DNA from: Neurospora tetraspora
Lineage: Eukaryota > Ascomycota > Sordariomycetes > Sordariales > Sordariaceae
Assembly: GCF_033439725.1 (NCBI RefSeq)
Contig: NW_026944385.1
Coordinates: 620,001 to 684,000, forward strand
Reading direction: 5' to 3'
Length of the DNA stretch: 64,000 bases
In this document: one piece after another, positions 9,754 through 20,975 of the stretch
How positions within the stretch are numbered: the stretch's first letter is position 1
How the letters are laid out: each line of letters opens with the position of its first letter
The notes under the pieces: generated by a model
Told to the model about the DNA's origin: nothing
What the model saw: only the letters and a program-made list of their open reading frames with translations
Databases searched by the model: none
Program-made: the position numbers and the translations under genes

Positions 9754-12118
9754 CCTGAATAAAAGTCTGACCACACGCGGAGTTGTCTTCCGTCCCTCTG
9801 CGTTCAGGTGACTATAGTAAAAGGACTGTCATACAAGTTGACCGAAAACGAACGAGAGGCACGGTGATCACTGGAGATTCGTCGAAGCCGACTAGTTGGT
9901 TAACAGGCCAGCTGAACCACCAAGATAATCCAAAACGAGGGTTGTGAGACTTGACGGTGCACTACGGCTGTCAGACGTGGGTGCAGTCAGGCAAGTCAAA
10001 GAAAATGAAGGTAATCCAGAATCCTAGAGGGAAAAGAGGATTCATGTCGTCTCAGCTTGTTAAAACTGAAGCTTTCGGTGCTTACTTGAGTGCTCCTTCT
10101 GCTCAAATCCCAAATATTCAGTTCAACTTCACCAACCGAAAGCCGCTCATCACCTCCCCGGAAAGACCAGACAACCCCCAAAGTCCTTTCCCACAACTGA
10201 GGCGTGAATGGAAGCCAAGATGGTGTGCAGTGTACTTTGGAGACATCACCCGACAGAGGGGAGGAGCAGATGCCGCAAAGGACTCCAAACCCTTGTCCTG
10301 ACTCTGGCATTCAAGTCCAGTTGAGTATAATCGATACCAAGACCATAACACGGCAGGCGCACTTGTCTTACCTCCTGGTCTGGCCCACTGCATAAGTACC
10401 TCGCGATTAGTAGTTCCGTTGTCGTTGCTCTCGCATGATTGTATTCTCTCGTGTCGGTATTGACCCTGGTGTTGGCATTGGTGTTGATGTTCCTCGTCGT
10501 TGTTGAGCCCATCTCATTACATCACTGGAATGCTAAGCCTACGTACCTCTAGGTATCTGTCGCCGACTGAGCTCATGTGCCCATGCGCCCGGTAATCGGG
10601 ATACCAGACTAATAGAGCAACCTATTCATTCCATTCTCTCCATGCCCCTGCCGGCTGCGTTGTTTAAGTGTCTTGCCGTCTGTCTCATATCGAATCTTGA
10701 GTTCAGCTACCGACTACCGATGAGGTCTGGACCCCGGACGTGCCGCCGTCAGGAAATCTGGATCTGATGTGGACTAGTAGTACCGCATGTGTTTTTAGAG
10801 AAGTTCTTATCGTCGGGTGGGTTCATATCCCCACCTCTCTTGTCTTGTCGTGTAGGTCCATACCCTCATACCCTTTCTATATTTTAGCCCTCCACACTTC
10901 TTTTCCTTCTTAATTCTAGCTTTCTCTCTATAGCACACACATCTACACATCGTTTTGCCCTCACGTCCAAGAGTTCTTGTCAACCTCGGGCTGAGTGAAG
11001 TGTTCTTTCCGTGCTCGCTCACAACGTATCGTGCTACTTTGCGCTGTGCGTAAATATTGACATCATAATCGTCCGCTAAGTACTCGAATAAGGAAATCGC
11101 AAGTTGTCGACAAAGGCCTATGTACCTCTGTTAGTGAACCGAATCTTGACTATGGCAAAAACGATCGCTCTACTACCCCTTCTAACAGACGTTTGAAGGA
11201 GATACTTCTGTTCTTCGTGAACATTGCTCTCCTTCCACTTTTCTTCCGTCCTCGCTCACTGTACGACCGGCTTGTTGACTGCATGGATGAGACGGAGTCG
11301 AATGGATATGGGAACAGCTGAGTAGTACTATCTAGCAAGAAAGAAAAGATTCAGTGACCGTGAAATCGTGCAGTGGCTCAACGAAGTCTCAATTCGTGAT
11401 CAGCCCCGTTTTTCCTATCACTTGCTACTTACGTGTTTATATATATCATTTTGGTGGATTCTCTGGAGGGTTTTGAGAATTACCTTAGGAATATTTTGCT
11501 GTTGACGGAAGAGGAGGTCAATCATATGTACTCTAGGTAGCAGAGAGGGTGAGGACATTTTGTAGACTCATCAGGCGCGTATGTAGGTGTACGATGATGA
11601 GAGATATGTGATAGGTAGGCAAGACTGGAAAGGCACTTGTGGTAACCAGGCAGGCTTCATCGAGGGAGGATAACAAGCAGGATAATAATTCTTCACCTAC
11701 CCAAGATGTCATATCTACCGCAACTTACAAGTTTCACTCGACGCCGAGGCCATGAAAGATACGTAGAGGTAGGTAGTGTATCCAATACCATTCACATCAT
11801 TACGTATTAACACTATCTTGGTCTATCGTGACATCCATCCATCCATCTACCCTTCCGCCATCGTAGCCAGCCAGCCATCGCTTCCAGCCCAATCCATCTA
11901 ATTCATATCCCATGTCATTTCAAACCATTCATTTTCTTTTTCCTATCCCATACAGTCCATTTTCCACTTCGCAACAACCCCGTGCCCCGCTACCACCAAT
12001 CAACTGATCCAATAAAGTATTTATATAGCATGGTGTGAGAGATAAGACAAGACGAAAAAACAAGAAGTGAAGAACACCCCTACCAGCTAGCTCTTCGAGA
12101 CGACGTGTCTCTCTAAAC
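9754..12118. other. Intergenic region upstream of the GH17 gene and downstream of LCB1
   Basis: About 2.4 kb with no supportable gene. The GH17 promoter should lie next to 9754 and the LCB1 3' UTR next to 12118. The right arm of the permuted duplication sits at about 11151-11606. A run of ccat/atcc-type tetranucleotides lies around 11829-11850. Short open frames here (for example 9951-10301) have no recognisable domain. Confidence 0.5.
11151..11606 (-). repeat. Right copy of the permuted inverted duplication (rcA then rcB)
   Basis: Positions 11151-11410 match the reverse complement of about 7446-7721. Positions about 11415-11606 match the reverse complement of about 7725-7903. Identity is high, with small indels and no one-sided run of C-to-T change. 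The two blocks join directly, separated only by a few bases (tttttcctat-like). The 3.2 kb between the copies contains the GH17 gene. Confidence 0.88.
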
Positions 12119-13867
12119 TTAAGCAGTAGGAACCCCCAACTTGTTATTCCCCTTCTTGGTCATGACCTTGGTGATGGCATGACGGATCGCAATGCCCGCC
12201 TTCTCCGTCTCCTTCTTGGACAGACCAGAAGTGACGCAGACCTTGAGGGCCGGGGTGGCGGTGTAGACGTTGTCCTTGAGGCCCATGTGGTGGGTGATGG
12301 GACCGCCCTTGAGGCGGGTGACGAGGATGTTGTTTGCGAGGCACTGTAGGTAGGGGGTGTTAGTATTTGACAAAAAAATTGAGTGAAGGGGCAAAAGGAA
12401 GGGCAAGAAAAACATACCTCATCAGCAGCCTCCTGCAACAACCTCTCCTGATCCTCCACCGTCAGCCTCCTCGCCTCCACCACCTGCGGCTTCAGAACCA
12501 ACAACAAAATCGGATTCTCCGGCGCGCTGGTGCAAACAACCCAATCGCTCTTGGGATCCAACTGCGCCCTCATCAACCGGACATTTTCCCTGCACACGCC
12601 CAACGTCGCCTCGGGGTTCTCCTGAATGACATGCAAGCCCTCACTTGCGGTAATAGCCAACATGGCCGGCAGCGCCGCCGAAAACGTATAACTCGCGGCC
12701 GTCAAGCGCTGATGCTCCACGACGTCCTTGGGTCCCGCACAGAAACCGCCGCCAGCGCAGAGGGGGCCAGCAAGCGAGCCAACAATCATGTCCACCTGGG
12801 TGGGATCGACGTTCTGGGCCTCGGTGAGGCCGCGGCCGGTTCTTCCCAGGACGCCAAACGACCAGGTCTCGTCCAGGATGATGCGGAACTTGTACTTCTC
12901 CTTGAGCTCGATCAGGCGGGGCAGGTCGTTCATCTCGCCCGTGAGCTCGAACAGGGCCTCGGTCACAATAAAGCGGCGCGTCAGCTTCTTGCCGCGGGCC
13001 TGCTCGGCCACCACCTTTTGCATGACGCGCTCGAGGTCGTCCAGGTCGTTGTGCTCGTACCACTTGATGTTGGAGCGCGAGATCTCGAGGCCGCGCCGGA
13101 TCGAGTAGTTGACGGCCCGGTCGGCCACAATGATGTCGCCGCGCTTGCAGAAGGCCGGGATCACGGACGAGATGGTCGAGAAGGCTTGGGCGTAGACGAT
13201 GCAGCCCTCGGTGCCGAGGTAGTTGGCGATGTCGGCTTCGGTGCGCATGTGCACGTCTTGGGTGCCGTAGAACTGGGGCGGGCCGCAGGGGCCGACGCCG
13301 TAGGTGCGAAGGGTCTGGATGGCTTTTTCCTTGATTTGCTCGTTGGCGTTGAGGTTGTAGAAGTTGTAGGAGGCGAGGTTGGTGACGGTGCGGCCGTTGG
13401 AGAGCTTGGACTTGGGACCGGTTGGGCTGTTGCCTCTGGTGTCAGCACAGTTTGCGAGCAGCGATGGGGATAACTTACCCAACGAGAACTGGCAACCTCT
13501 CGGCCTCCATCTCCTCGAGGACGGTCATGTTCGGCACGAGAGGCTCGGGGATCCATTCATCAACGAGCTCATCGATTTCCTGTTTGTCCCAGAATCAGCA
13601 CTTGGCCCTCTCCTCCTCCTGAGTTGTGGAACTCACAGCGTCAGTCAACTTGATAAAGTTCTGCTTCGAAGTCGAGTACGCCGGCGACATAAGGTATCTG
13701 ATGAAGAAGATGACCAGGACCAGCTCGATAGCCGAGCGCACCGGATCGTTCTGGTACGATGACCTGACATAGCGGATCAGGACTGCGGACCCCGGCACCT
13801 TTTGGAAGGCGGTGATGGCTTCGTTGAGCCATTCGGTCAGGTGGGTTTGGAGTTCTTGGAGCTCCAT
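12119..13867 (-). CDS. LCB1: Serine palmitoyltransferase subunit 1 (LCB1)
   Basis: The non-catalytic partner of LCB2 in the ER enzyme that condenses serine with palmitoyl-CoA, the first step of sphingolipid synthesis. Four exons: 13867-13637, 13579-13479, 13426-12418 and 12343-12119. Introns are 57, 52 and 74 bp with GTGAGT, GTAAGT and GTATGT donors, and all phases match. The product is 521 residues. A single membrane segment lies around residues 46-60 (AIELVLVIFFIRYLM), then the PLP-fold aminotransferase domain (GPCGPPQFYGTQDVH). At the position of the PLP-binding lysine the sequence lacks the LCB2-type Lys motif (MIVGSLAGPL), as expected for LCB1. It lies downstream of FKS1 on the same strand, but about 1 kb separates them. 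Confidence 0.94.
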
Positions 13868-14895
13868 CTTGTTCGGTCTTCGTCTAGTGGCGATGCGATC
13901 AAGGGATTGCGCTCGACGGGTGCGATGCGGCGGCGGCGGACTGGGAATCGGATGATCAACCCGAAACTCGACGTCGACAGGTTGGAGAGAGATTCGCGTA
14001 ATCGTCGACCGAGATCGAGAGAGGTACCGCTAACCTCGGGGATCTCTCGTCTCCGTCGTGGTAAAAAGGTACAAAGAAAAGAAGTTGGGCGGTCAAGAAA
14101 TCCACGAGGTCCACGAAACCAAGCGGCCGTTCGTGTCGGACGCTTCGGAGTGTTAGCACCGGGACGTACAGGTACAACTCAGGCCACCTCATTCAGCACC
14201 GGCAGTGGCCTCCAAGGTCCCTGAGCCAATCACCCTTGCATAATTTTTCAGGTGCTGCACAAGCTCAGGGGCAATTGCCCAGTTGACCAATCAACAGCCG
14301 TAGACATGATCCATCATCGAACCACCGTTAACGACACAAGTTCAAAACACCACCGGTACCGGTAATTATGGTCATGAGCGAGCAAGTGCAACTAACAGGA
14401 AAGGGTTTCAGCTCTAATACTAGCACTAATTGTAGAATTCCGCGAGACTAGATATGATAAAAAAAATACTAAAAAAGAACACAACAGAGGGTTCGAGTGA
14501 GAGTGCGTCAAGAAGAGAAAGACGAGTTTAGAAAAGCCGTGTGTATCATGCCTTTAAACCGCAGCCCGCCACAACCGTCACCGAACCCGACTCCCGTTCC
14601 TTCCCCAGTGTCACCCTCATCCATATATGTAAAAGGAGCAAGGTGAGGGAGCAGAGAGGAAAGAAACAAACATAGATAAACCAACACCAAATACACAAGG
14701 CCCTCTTTCTCGACCACACACACATTCGACCGAGTTTTACACCACACTTCATGATTTCCGTTGCTACTAACCACGCAAAACCCAAAAAGGAAACAAAAAA
14801 GTCGAAACAAAAAACACCAGAGAACTGGCATCAGAGTGTCAAACCAATTAACCCCATGCTACCATACCAGTTCCCCCTTTTTTTGCTTCACCGTC
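13868..14895. other. FKS1 3' region and LCB1 promoter
   Basis: About 1 kb between the FKS1 stop codon and the LCB1 start, both on the minus strand. It should hold the FKS1 3' UTR (right part) and the LCB1 promoter (left part). Positions 14300-14560 are relatively AT-rich. No gene is seen. Confidence 0.5.
14226..14291. promoter_or_regulatory. Two CCAAT boxes upstream of LCB1
   Basis: The string ccaatca occurs at 14226 and again at 14287, about 360 and 420 bp upstream of the LCB1 ATG. CCAAT is the binding core of the fungal HAP/CBC complex. A role here is inference from motif and position only. Confidence 0.3.
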
Positions 14896-17800
14896 TTAAA
14901 ATGCCATCCTCCTTTCAGCATTACTAGTAGGCCTAGCGTGATAGTCCGATGTTGTCGTTGGGGTCCAGACACCAGAGTAGTTAGTGGCCTTGGTTCCGGT
15001 CTCCAGGCGACCCCTGGTGTCGTCATTGTCACCAGAGGGTCCCAGCTTCCAGGGGTACTGCCTGAGGATCATGTTTCCACCGCCAAAACTGTTAATAACG
15101 TCGAGTTCCGTGGAAGGAATCTGTTTGCCGGCCACAATCGGTCCAACAATAAGGGCGACGAAGATGACAAGCAGGACAAAGTAGAGGATCGCATAGCGGA
15201 TCACACGTCTCCTCCTGAGCTTCGTCTGCTTCAAAGAGTAAATGGGGGCACGAATTTGACGGCTACAAAAAGATCGTGTTAGCGAGAGAGCCAAAAGAGG
15301 GCAGATCAGGTTTGAATGACATACCTTGGACGGAGCCAGAAGAGAATGACCGAGTGGAGCACATCAATCTTGGGGATGATAAGGACGGGAAACATCGAAA
15401 ACAGAATCATGTGGCCAAGGATGAAGTCGGCGCCAAACATGCTGAGCTCCGTGACCTTGGCAAGCCACTCGCGAGCAGGTTGCGAAACCGAGTGCCAACC
15501 CATAGAGTACCACTTGCCAGTCCAGAAGGCAATGTTGGACGTATCAGTCTTGAACTCGCGAGTCAAGGCCAACGAGACAATGAGCTTGATGATGAAGCGC
15601 TGAATCGAGACCATGGCGATCATGCCGAGGAGCGTAGGGGTAAACTTGAAGTTCTGCAGGACGAACATGACTTCGAACATGACCAAAAGGATAATGACCG
15701 AGAAACCATGGGCAATGGCAGCCAGAACACTGCCAAACTTCTTGCAGCACATGCTCAACAGAGGACCCATGCAGCAGGCCATACCGAACAAGCCGCCAAG
15801 GACACCGGCGTTGACAGCCATGGGCGCAAACGTGACAACCAAGAGGCGGATCAAGGCGGCGGTAGGCTTAATCTTATCGTCGCCGGCATGAGGTCCGAAT
15901 TCACCCTTGACACCAGTCTGCGCGTTAATGAACAGATACGGAATGGTCGTCAAGCAGACAAGGATGAAGGGGGTAAGCATCTCGGCCCAGAAAAGGTTGG
16001 TGATAGCAGCCCTGGCAACATCGCCCGAGAGCTTGCTCGACGGGTCTCCGATAATCTTGCGCTTGAAACCAGTGATTCGGATACGCGAGAGGCGGCAGAA
16101 GGTGATCCAAGAGGAGGCGTGCGAGCGAGAGTTACCACGCGAGAGCCAGCGGAGATACTCGCGGTAGTCGATGAAGAAATCGCCCCAAGAAAACTGGTGA
16201 GGGTTGTAGAGGAAGGGCGAGATGACCAAGGCCATGAGCGAGATCCAGAAGTAGATCAAGGCAGCGTGCCAGACAGTCAGGCAGGCAAAGAGCAACATCA
16301 TGACCAATCTGGCTCCGAAGTAGATCGAAGGACCGGCGAAACGGGAGTAGAGCACACCGAAGGGAATACGCGCGGTGGCGAAACCACGACCGGTACCGAT
16401 ATATCTGGCACCACCGAAGGAGATATCTTGCTGGACAGAGTTGGCGTAGATCTGGCAGACGAACACTTCGAAGAAAGGCGACAGCGAGAGGATCTGCTTG
16501 AAGAAACGAGTCAAAGAGCGGATCACACCCTTCTCCATCATCTCCTGGACAATCAAGGGAACGAAAGCAAGGAACAAGACGAAGATGATGGAGAGAACGC
16601 AGCGGTAGACCCAGTCCAGAAGAGCGTCGGTGTTGGAGCAGCCGGTGGGGAAGAGGGCATCGGTAATGGGGACCTCGCGGTTGTACTCGCAGCGGATCGT
16701 CTCATGACGCAGTGCGCCGATATTAACGCAGCAAAGCATGAAGAGCTGGACCGAGAGCATAATGAACATGTTGTTCAAATGGAAACCGGGATGGGCGTAG
16801 TAGAAGGACAGGAAACGATCGAGCGGGAGCTGAGTTCCGAGGTAGTGGTACTCGCGAGAGAGCAGCTGCTCACCCATACCAGTTCCGATCTTGGTGGTGA
16901 AGTTGAGAATGGAGCCGAAACCCAAATCACGACCCTTACCGCACTGGTAGTAATCGCAGTGCTTGATGCGACCACCACGCAGGAGAGCGTTCATACCAGC
17001 GTAAATATCCTCGTTCAGATGCAAACCCTTTTGAGCCTTGGAGACACCACCACGGGTAGTCATGAAGATACCGTTGAGGAAATCGGGATGACCGTAATGG
17101 AGCTTGCCACCAATCTGGGCCAAGGTTCTGGCGAAGAGCGTACCGAATGTCTGTTCCTTACCGGCGGCAATATCACCGAGGATACCAATGTTCTCAGAGA
17201 AAATGTACTCGCGAGCACCGAGAATGGCAACAGGGTGGACGACCTCGTTCTTGACACCGGGAGTGTAGGGCGAAAGGTTGTCGGTCTTCATCTCCTCGAA
17301 CTCGGCCAAGACGCTGCGGATCTTGAGGCACTCCTCCAGATAGTTGTCTTGGTTGGCATCGATAAGCTGGATGTACTCGCCGCGGTAGAAGATGATGGCG
17401 TGGTTCTGGTTGTCGGACTTTCCGTCACCGAGAATGGGGTTTCCGGAAAGCTGGACACGGTACTTGGGCCGGCGCGCACCGTTCTCCATGATCTCAGAGT
17501 GACCGTCGATGAGAGCAGAGTAAATACGAGGCTCCTCACCTTCGGCAAGAGGAGGCTCTTCGTCGAGGTAAGCGATCTGGAGATCGGGGTAAGCGCGCAA
17601 CAAGAACTCGGCGTTCTCCATTTCCTCCTTCTTGAACTTGGCGAAACGCTGCATGGAAATGCAGAGCTTGAACTTGCGACGAGCCATGCGCTCGAGCTCA
17701 CGCTCGAGCTTGTCGGAGTTGCCACCAAACATCTGGACGACTTCAGGGTTCTCGACACGGTAGAGAAGCTTAATGGCGCGAGCGTAGTTCATGAAACCAG

Positions 17801-20800
17801 AGACGGTACGGTACAGGGTCTGGAAGCGAAGCGAGGCCCAAATACGGGTTCTGAGGGTATACTCGGGCGCCGAGGACTTGAAACCGATGCAGTAGAAGGG
17901 AAGATCGTCGATCTTGCTCTTGACGGTCTCCTTCTCCTTCTCCTTTTCCTTCTCCTTCTCAGCGTCGCCGTTGAACTGCGAGGTCTCATCTGCGAGAATC
18001 TTGGTGTCCTTGACGAAGCAATCCCATTCGTGGGGATGGAGCTGCTTCAGGTATTCCAAGAGAGTGACACGAGAGTAGGGCTCATCTTCACGAATGATTG
18101 CACGCAGAGAAAGAAGAATCTGTTCGCTGTAGTGAGGAATCATGACAGTGAAGGTAGGCATGTTGTCAACGGGGAGGGGCTCAGGGATCGGAGTAGAGAG
18201 CGACTGGGCGAAGAAGGAAATTCTGCGCTCGGCTTCGCTGTACTGAGGGAAGAACTCGGTCTTGAAAGACTGGTCTTCCTGGGAAACGAAGAAAGTGGGG
18301 GCACGCAGAGTACGCTTGCCTTCCTGCTCAGACGGCACCTGGTGGTAGAGGAGCTTCTGGACGTGATCAATGGCCAGAAGGTGCTCGCGGTACATGGAGA
18401 TGACGATAGCATTCCAGATCTGGGAGATGAGGACCTTGGGCTTGTACTTGATCTCCATGTCCGTAGTAGCGAGAACCTTGGAGTAGATACGCTTGGGCAG
18501 GCGAGAGTAGACGTTTCTCCAAGGAGTCCAGATCGAGGAACCAAGGTAGAAAGCTCTGGCGACCGAGAAGACGGAGTTGATCAAGACGTACCACAGATAC
18601 GTATCAAGGAAGAAGAAGATCATACCAGTGAAGATCATCAGACCCATCGTGATTTGCGGTTGGTAAGGGCAGAGATATCTCTGCAGGATCGAGTCCCCAA
18701 GACATGACGAGGTATCCATAAGACCAATGTAACGAATTGGGTCGCGAATCGACAAGGTCAAATACACGTACGACTCTCCGAACTTGGCGCCGAAAACGAC
18801 AACCCACAAACCGAAGGACATGGCCATGTCAGGACCGTTGAGGCGAGGCCAGCTGGCAGTGAATGTCTGACTGGCGACGTACTTGCGCGAGTTCTTGGTG
18901 AGGTAGCTGCCGAAGAGACCGCCCAGAGGCATGACGGCAAAGAACAAGAAGGTGACGAGAGCGATAAAGAAGTGCACGATGCCGACAATATAGACAGGGG
19001 TGGTGTTCTGATGATCAATCAGCTCCTGGCCTGACTTGCCCGGAAGGAAGACATAGACACCAGGAGCCAAGTTGATGATGAGGACGAAGACCATTAAGAG
19101 CATTCGCTTGGACAGATGCTGCGCACCAGCCCACCTGCGAGGAACATAGGCCCATTCTGCCAGAGTTGCTCCAAAGTTGATTGCCGCAGCGACACCACCA
19201 CCGAAACCGACGAAGGACCACATGGCAGCCTTTGGGGGTCCCTGGTTGACCTGTTGTTCGTACAAGGGAGTGATGATGGTAGGCATGTTGTAGGCAGTGT
19301 AGAACCAAAACATGGTCAAGTGAATAATCCAGATACGGTTGAAGTTGACAAGCATGTGGAACCACGAGCGCGTCTCCCTGTAGGTCTTGAAGAAGCACTT
19401 CTTCCAGTTGACATCCTTGAGCTTGAGATAACGCTCAGCGGGAGGAACGTCCACCAGCTTGCTCTTGTCTTCGAGAACGATGCGGTTGATACCCTCGGGA
19501 TACCAGAAGAGCTGGTTGCAGTCATCATAACCGATGATCTGCTCGTGATCTCTTTCGCGACGGACGTAGACACCTTCGTAGATCTCGTAACCCTGATCGC
19601 GGCAGTAGCGATACAGCGGGGTGATGACGTTGTTGAGGAAGGTGTACTCCTCAACCGGCTCGACCATGTTTTGGCACGCGGGCGAGTTGAGATAGTCATC
19701 AGCGCACTTGAAGAGGAAGCACAGACACTCGGGCATGAAGCGGACCTGGTTGGCTTCGCCCCAGATCAGGAGATAAAGGGCAATCTGCCGCACACGGTCA
19801 TGCTGCGACATCCTGTTCATACGGGTCTTCCAACGGAACTCAGCCGCCTCCAACGAGTCATCACCCTCCAGCTCTTGAAGGATCTCGGCTTCGTTTTGGG
19901 GCTCACCCTCCTTGCCCTTCTTGCGGGTGCGCTTCAGGCTGCCCTTCTTGCCCTTGAGGTTGGCGAAACCGACGGCATCATCCAGATCCAGATGGGCAGC
20001 GAAGTACCACTTGCGGTAGTTTGCGTTGTCGCCACCAATGTAATCGGCATGGAGCGAGAGAAGAGCCTGGTTGGGGGCCATACGAGAAGCGCGGGAGTCG
20101 AGAAGCGTCATGAGATGGTCGTACATGTTGCGCATGCTGTCACGCTGGAAACCGAACTTTGCGCACAAATCCAGGAAGATATCCTCCACCTCCTCCTTTG
20201 AGAGGGGGATTTGGGCATCCGACGTCCAGGCGGGATACGGTTCCTTGGAGCGCTGGCCGGCAGGAAGGAAATTGGGATCCATGCCGAAGTTTGGCGTAGA
20301 CGCGCCAGACGAGCGGTTTCCGCCGTACGAGATCTGGGAGGAAGGAGGGCGATAACCCTGGGCACCGCCCTGGTCGCCATACTGGCTGTCGTAGCGCTCA
20401 TCGCCGCGGCCATAGTAGTCCATTTCGGCGGCACGGGCCATGTCGGACCTCATGGTGAAATCGCTAAAGGTCTCGGAATCCTCCTCAGAGCCACGAGCGG
20501 CATGGTTGTCGCGATAGCCGCCGGCCTGGTCATAGCCATGCTGGTCGTAGTAGCCGTTGTCATAACCCTCCTGGTACCCTTCGTGGTTGTCGTAATAACC
20601 GCCGTCCTGGTGGTACGGGTTGTTTGGGTCGGCGTTATAGTAGCCGCTGCAAGAGAGGACGAGGCGTTAGTCGCACGCGTTTTTTTTTAAAAAAAAAAAA
20701 AGAAAAAAAAGAAAAAAAAAGAAAGCAAGATTGAAACATACGACTCATCATAATAACCCTCGCCATGCTGACCGCCGGCAGCGTGGTGCTGTTGATCGCC

Positions 20801-20896
20801 TTCGTAATACGAGTCCGTATTTCCATTTGCGTTGGGAGCATGGCCGTAGCCATCATCGTAATGGCCTCCGCCGCCTTGCTGTGGGTATCCCGACAT
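14896..20896 (-). CDS. FKS1: Beta-1,3-glucan synthase catalytic subunit (FKS1, GT48)
   Basis: A plasma-membrane synthase that polymerises UDP-glucose into the main wall glucan and is regulated by Rho1. Three exons: 20896-20742, 20646-15325 and 15262-14896. Introns are 95 bp (branch CTAAC, acceptor TTGCAG) and 62 bp (donor GTATGT, acceptor TTGTAG). Phases match and give 1947 residues, the usual length. The order is a Gly/Tyr/Asp/Gln-rich cytosolic tail, the FKS1 domain (about residues 190-300), an N-terminal membrane cluster with the family motif LSIRDP, and a large cytosolic GT48 domain (including [20 protein letters not shown] and [13 protein letters not shown]). A C-terminal membrane cluster and a short basic/cytosolic tail follow. 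The tail is built by exon 3 ([19 protein letters not shown]). A short Lys/Glu repeat follows NGDAEKEK. Confidence 0.97.
20647..20741 (-). other. First coding intron of FKS1, with homopolymer tracts
   Basis: A 95 bp intron with donor GTATGT and branch CTAAC. Its middle is almost all T then A on the transcribed strand. On the plus strand this is a T9 run followed by about 13 A and further A8-A9 blocks around 20681-20720. Such tracts often vary in length between strains. Confidence 0.85.
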
Positions 20897-20910
20897 ATTG
20901 GGCAATTAAG

Positions 20911-20975
20911 CTAGGCGAGACAGGTCAGCGGATTGTTCTCTTCGTTTTTTTTTCTCTTCGTTTTGGACAACTTAC
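20911..20975 (-). other. Probable 5'-UTR intron of FKS1
   Basis: A 65 bp segment just upstream of the ATG has donor GTAAGT (20975-20970), a CTGAC branch point and a CTAG acceptor ending at 20911. It leaves a 14-base leader (20910-20897) before the start codon. The consensus is good, but no transcript was seen. Confidence 0.65.

Noticed and set aside
12367-13473. 368-codon open frame on the plus strand
   Set aside because: Antisense to LCB1 and crossing its introns; low-complexity and domain-free.
15276-18707. 1143-codon open frame on the plus strand
   Set aside because: It lies wholly antisense to the FKS1 coding sequence. Its composition (Glu/Gly/Val/Asp-rich, no domain) is what biased codon use produces on the opposite strand.
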